In this document: positions 62,349-64,000 of the stretch, one piece after another
Layout: the number at the start of each line of letters is the position of its first letter
Numbering within the stretch: the stretch's first letter is position 1
From: Mesorhizobium sp. BR1-1-16
GTDB taxonomy: Bacteria > Pseudomonadota > Alphaproteobacteria > Rhizobiales > Kaistiaceae
Assembly: GCF_020165495.1 (NCBI RefSeq)
Contig: NZ_JAIUIE010000002.1
Coordinates: 248,001 to 312,000 of the forward strand
DNA length: 64,000 bases
Direction of reading: 5' to 3'
The notes under the pieces: model-generated
The model's database searches: none
Seen by the model: only the letters and a program-made list of their open reading frames with translations
What the model was told of the DNA's origin: nothing
Made by a program: the position numbers and the translations under genes

Positions 62349-64000
62349 ATGACCATCCATCCGAAGGTTGCCGAAGTCACAGAGCGCATCCGCGCCCGCA
62401 GCGTGGCGAGCCGAGCGCTCTATCTGAAGCGCGTCGCCGCCGCCGCCAAGGCCGGCACGCGGCGCGGCTCGCTCGCATGCGGTAACCTCGCCCATGGCTT
62501 CGCGGCATGCGGTGTCGAGGACAAGGCGGCGCTGAAGGGCGACGTGGTGCCCAATCTCGGCATCATCACCGCCTATAACGACATGCTCTCGGCCCATCAG
62601 CCCTATGAGACCTATCCCGAGCTGATCCGCCAGGCGGCGCGCGAGGCGGGCGGCGTCGCGCAGGTGGCAGGCGGCGTCCCCGCGATGTGCGACGGCGTTA
62701 CCCAAGGCCAGACGGGCATGGAGCTGTCGCTCTTCTCGCGCGACGCCATCGCGATGTCGGCGGCGATCGGCCTCTCGCACAACATGTTCGACGCGGCCGT
62801 CTTCCTCGGCATCTGCGACAAGATCGTGCCGGGCCTGATGATCGCTGCGCTCTCCTTCGGCCATCTGCCGACCGTGTTCATTCCGGCCGGGCCGATGACG
62901 ACGGGCCTGCCAAATGGCGAGAAGGCGCGTATCCGCCAGCTTTATGCCGAGGGCAAGGTCGGCCGTGCGGAGCTTCTGGAGGCGGAAAGCGCCTCCTATC
63001 ATGGCCCGGGCACCTGCACCTTCTACGGCACGGCCAACACCAATCAGATGATGATGGAGATTATGGGCCTGCATCTGCCCGGCTCGTCCTTCGTCAATCC
63101 GAATACGCCGCTGCGCGAGGCACTGACCAAGGCCGCGACCAAGCGGGCGCTTGCCATCACCGCGCTCGGAAACGAGTTCACGCCGATCGGCGAGATCGTC
63201 GACGAGAAGGTGATCGTCAACGGCGTCGTCGGCCTCAACGCGACCGGTGGCTCGACCAACCATACGATGCATCTCGTCGCGATCGCCAAGGCGGCGGGCA
63301 TCCAGCTCACCTGGGACGATTTCTCCGATCTTTCGGATGCCGTGCCGCTCCTGACCCGCGTCTATCCGAACGGCCTTGCCGACGTGAACCATTTCCATGC
63401 GGCGGGCGGCATGAGCTTCCTGATCCGCGAATTGCTCGACGCAGGCTACCTGCACGAGGACGTCAAGACGATCTGGGGCAACGGGCTCGCGGCCTATACG
63501 GCCGAGCCGAAGCTCGATGCGGCCGGCGGCATTTCCTGGCAGGAAGGCGCGCGCGAGAGCCTTGACGAGAAGGTTCTGGCGCCAGTCGCCAAGGCGTTCC
63601 AGCCGACGGGTGGCCTCAAGCTGCTCTCCGGCAATCTCGGCCGCGCCGTCATCAAGATCTCGGCCGTGAAGCCCGATCGCCATGTCATCGAAGCGCCCGC
63701 CAAGGTGTTCGATGCGCAGGACGACCTCCTGACGGCCTTCAAGGCGGGCGAACTCACCGGCGATTTCGTGGCGGTCATCCGCTTCCAGGGCCCGAAGGCC
63801 AATGGCATGCCGGAGCTGCACAAGCTGACGCCCTCGCTCGGCATCCTGCAGGACCGTGGCCAGCGGGTGGCGCTCTTGACCGACGGCCGCATGTCCGGCG
63901 CCTCAGGCAAGGTGCCGGCGGCGATCCATGTCACGCCAGAGGCTCTGGCCGGCGGGCCGATCGCGAAGATCCGCGACGGCGACATGATCCGCATCGACTG
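62349..64000 (+). CDS. edd: 6-phosphogluconate dehydratase (3' truncated by window end)
   Basis: The first about 550 of about 600 residues. It dehydrates 6-phosphogluconate to KDPG. The IlvD/Edd features are visible: [81 protein letters not shown] and [19 protein letters not shown]. The Cys residues of the [4Fe-4S] cluster are present in this part. The ATG at 62349 has GTGGAG upstream. The gene runs to the edge with no stop, so its 3' part and any eda or pgl beyond are not seen. Confidence 0.96.
   Translation, partial: MTIHPKVAEVTERIRARSVASRALYLKRVAAAAKAGTRRGSLACGNLAHGFAACGVEDKAALKGDVVPNLGIITAYNDMLSAHQPYETYPELIRQAAREAGGVAQVAGGVPAMCDGVTQGQTGMELSLFSRDAIAMSAAIGLSHNMFDAAVFLGICDKIVPGLMIAALSFGHLPTVFIPAGPMTTGLPNGEKARIRQLYAEGKVGRAELLEAESASYHGPGTCTFYGTANTNQMMMEIMGLHLPGSSFVNPNTPLREALTKAATKRALAITALGNEFTPIGEIVDEKVIVNGVVGLNATGGSTNHTMHLVAIAKAAGIQLTWDDFSDLSDAVPLLTRVYPNGLADVNHFHAAGGMSFLIRELLDAGYLHEDVKTIWGNGLAAYTAEPKLDAAGGISWQEGARESLDEKVLAPVAKAFQPTGGLKLLSGNLGRAVIKISAVKPDRHVIEAPAKVFDAQDDLLTAFKAGELTGDFVAVIRFQGPKANGMPELHKLTPSLGILQDRGQRVALLTDGRMSGASGKVPAAIHVTPEALAGGPIAKIRDGDMIRID

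Overview
The window looks like chromosomal DNA of an alphaproteobacterium of the order Hyphomicrobiales (Rhizobiales). It is GC-rich with strongly GC-biased third codon positions. It carries gene sets typical of that group: an ExoP-like EPS cluster, urtABCDE, a LacI/thu-agl sugar operon close to zwf-edd, and ABC sugar importers split by hairpins. I saw no rRNA, tRNA, IS element, integrase or CRISPR array. Genus cannot be decided from this window.

Region 1 (1-12.9 kb) is an exopolysaccharide locus. It holds a truncated ExoP/Wzc-type co-polymerase/kinase, two glycosyltransferase-like proteins, a Wzx-type flippase, UDP-glucuronate decarboxylase (UDP-xylose supply), a polyprenyl-P glycosylphosphotransferase, a WecG/TagA/CpsF glycosyltransferase, a PhyH-type oxygenase and a LuxR-type regulator with a degenerate receiver. 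Region 2 (12.9-18.6 kb) holds an AT-rich gap, two small or uncertain genes, a DHA2 exporter, rhamnose mutarotase with an SDR dehydrogenase, and a DUF993 protein.

Region 3 (18.7-27.2 kb) is a plant-glycan locus. A GH42 enzyme is divergent from a LacI regulator across two nearly identical palindromes, followed by a binding protein, two permeases and a GH127 beta-L-arabinofuranosidase. No ATPase is encoded with this importer. Region 4 (27.3-37.3 kb) has a hydroxyacid dehydrogenase, MgtC and DUF1345 membrane proteins, and the pbpC / alpha-2-macroglobulin pair for periplasmic defence and repair.

Region 5 (37.4-48.1 kb) is urea uptake and its likely control. A hybrid kinase with an NCS1 permease-like sensor and a Cys-rich cluster, plus its LuxR-type response regulator, lies divergent from urtABCDE. 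The urt operon contains an unannotated-looking 46-codon ORF wedged between urtB and urtC. Region 6 (48.2-57.3 kb) has a LacI repressor with dgoK and dgoA, divergent from a trehalose/maltose-type importer, a GH13 alpha-glucosidase and its ATPase. Two AAAGCGCTTT operators sit in the shared intergenic region. Region 7 (57.4-64 kb) has a RES/Xre toxin-antitoxin pair with a candidate operator, a glyoxalase-fold protein, a secreted Cys-repeat protein, an SMP-30 lactonase, and zwf-edd (edd cut by the window end). The usual pgl is absent between zwf and edd.

Together the genes describe a free-living or plant-associated heterotroph. It imports oligosaccharides, sends hexoses into the Entner-Doudoroff route, scavenges urea and makes a probably xylose-containing capsule or EPS. 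The most interesting leads are the NCS1-kinase/urt module with its palindromic site and Cys cluster, the urt small ORF, the paired operators, and the pgl-less zwf-edd pair next to an SMP-30 lactonase.
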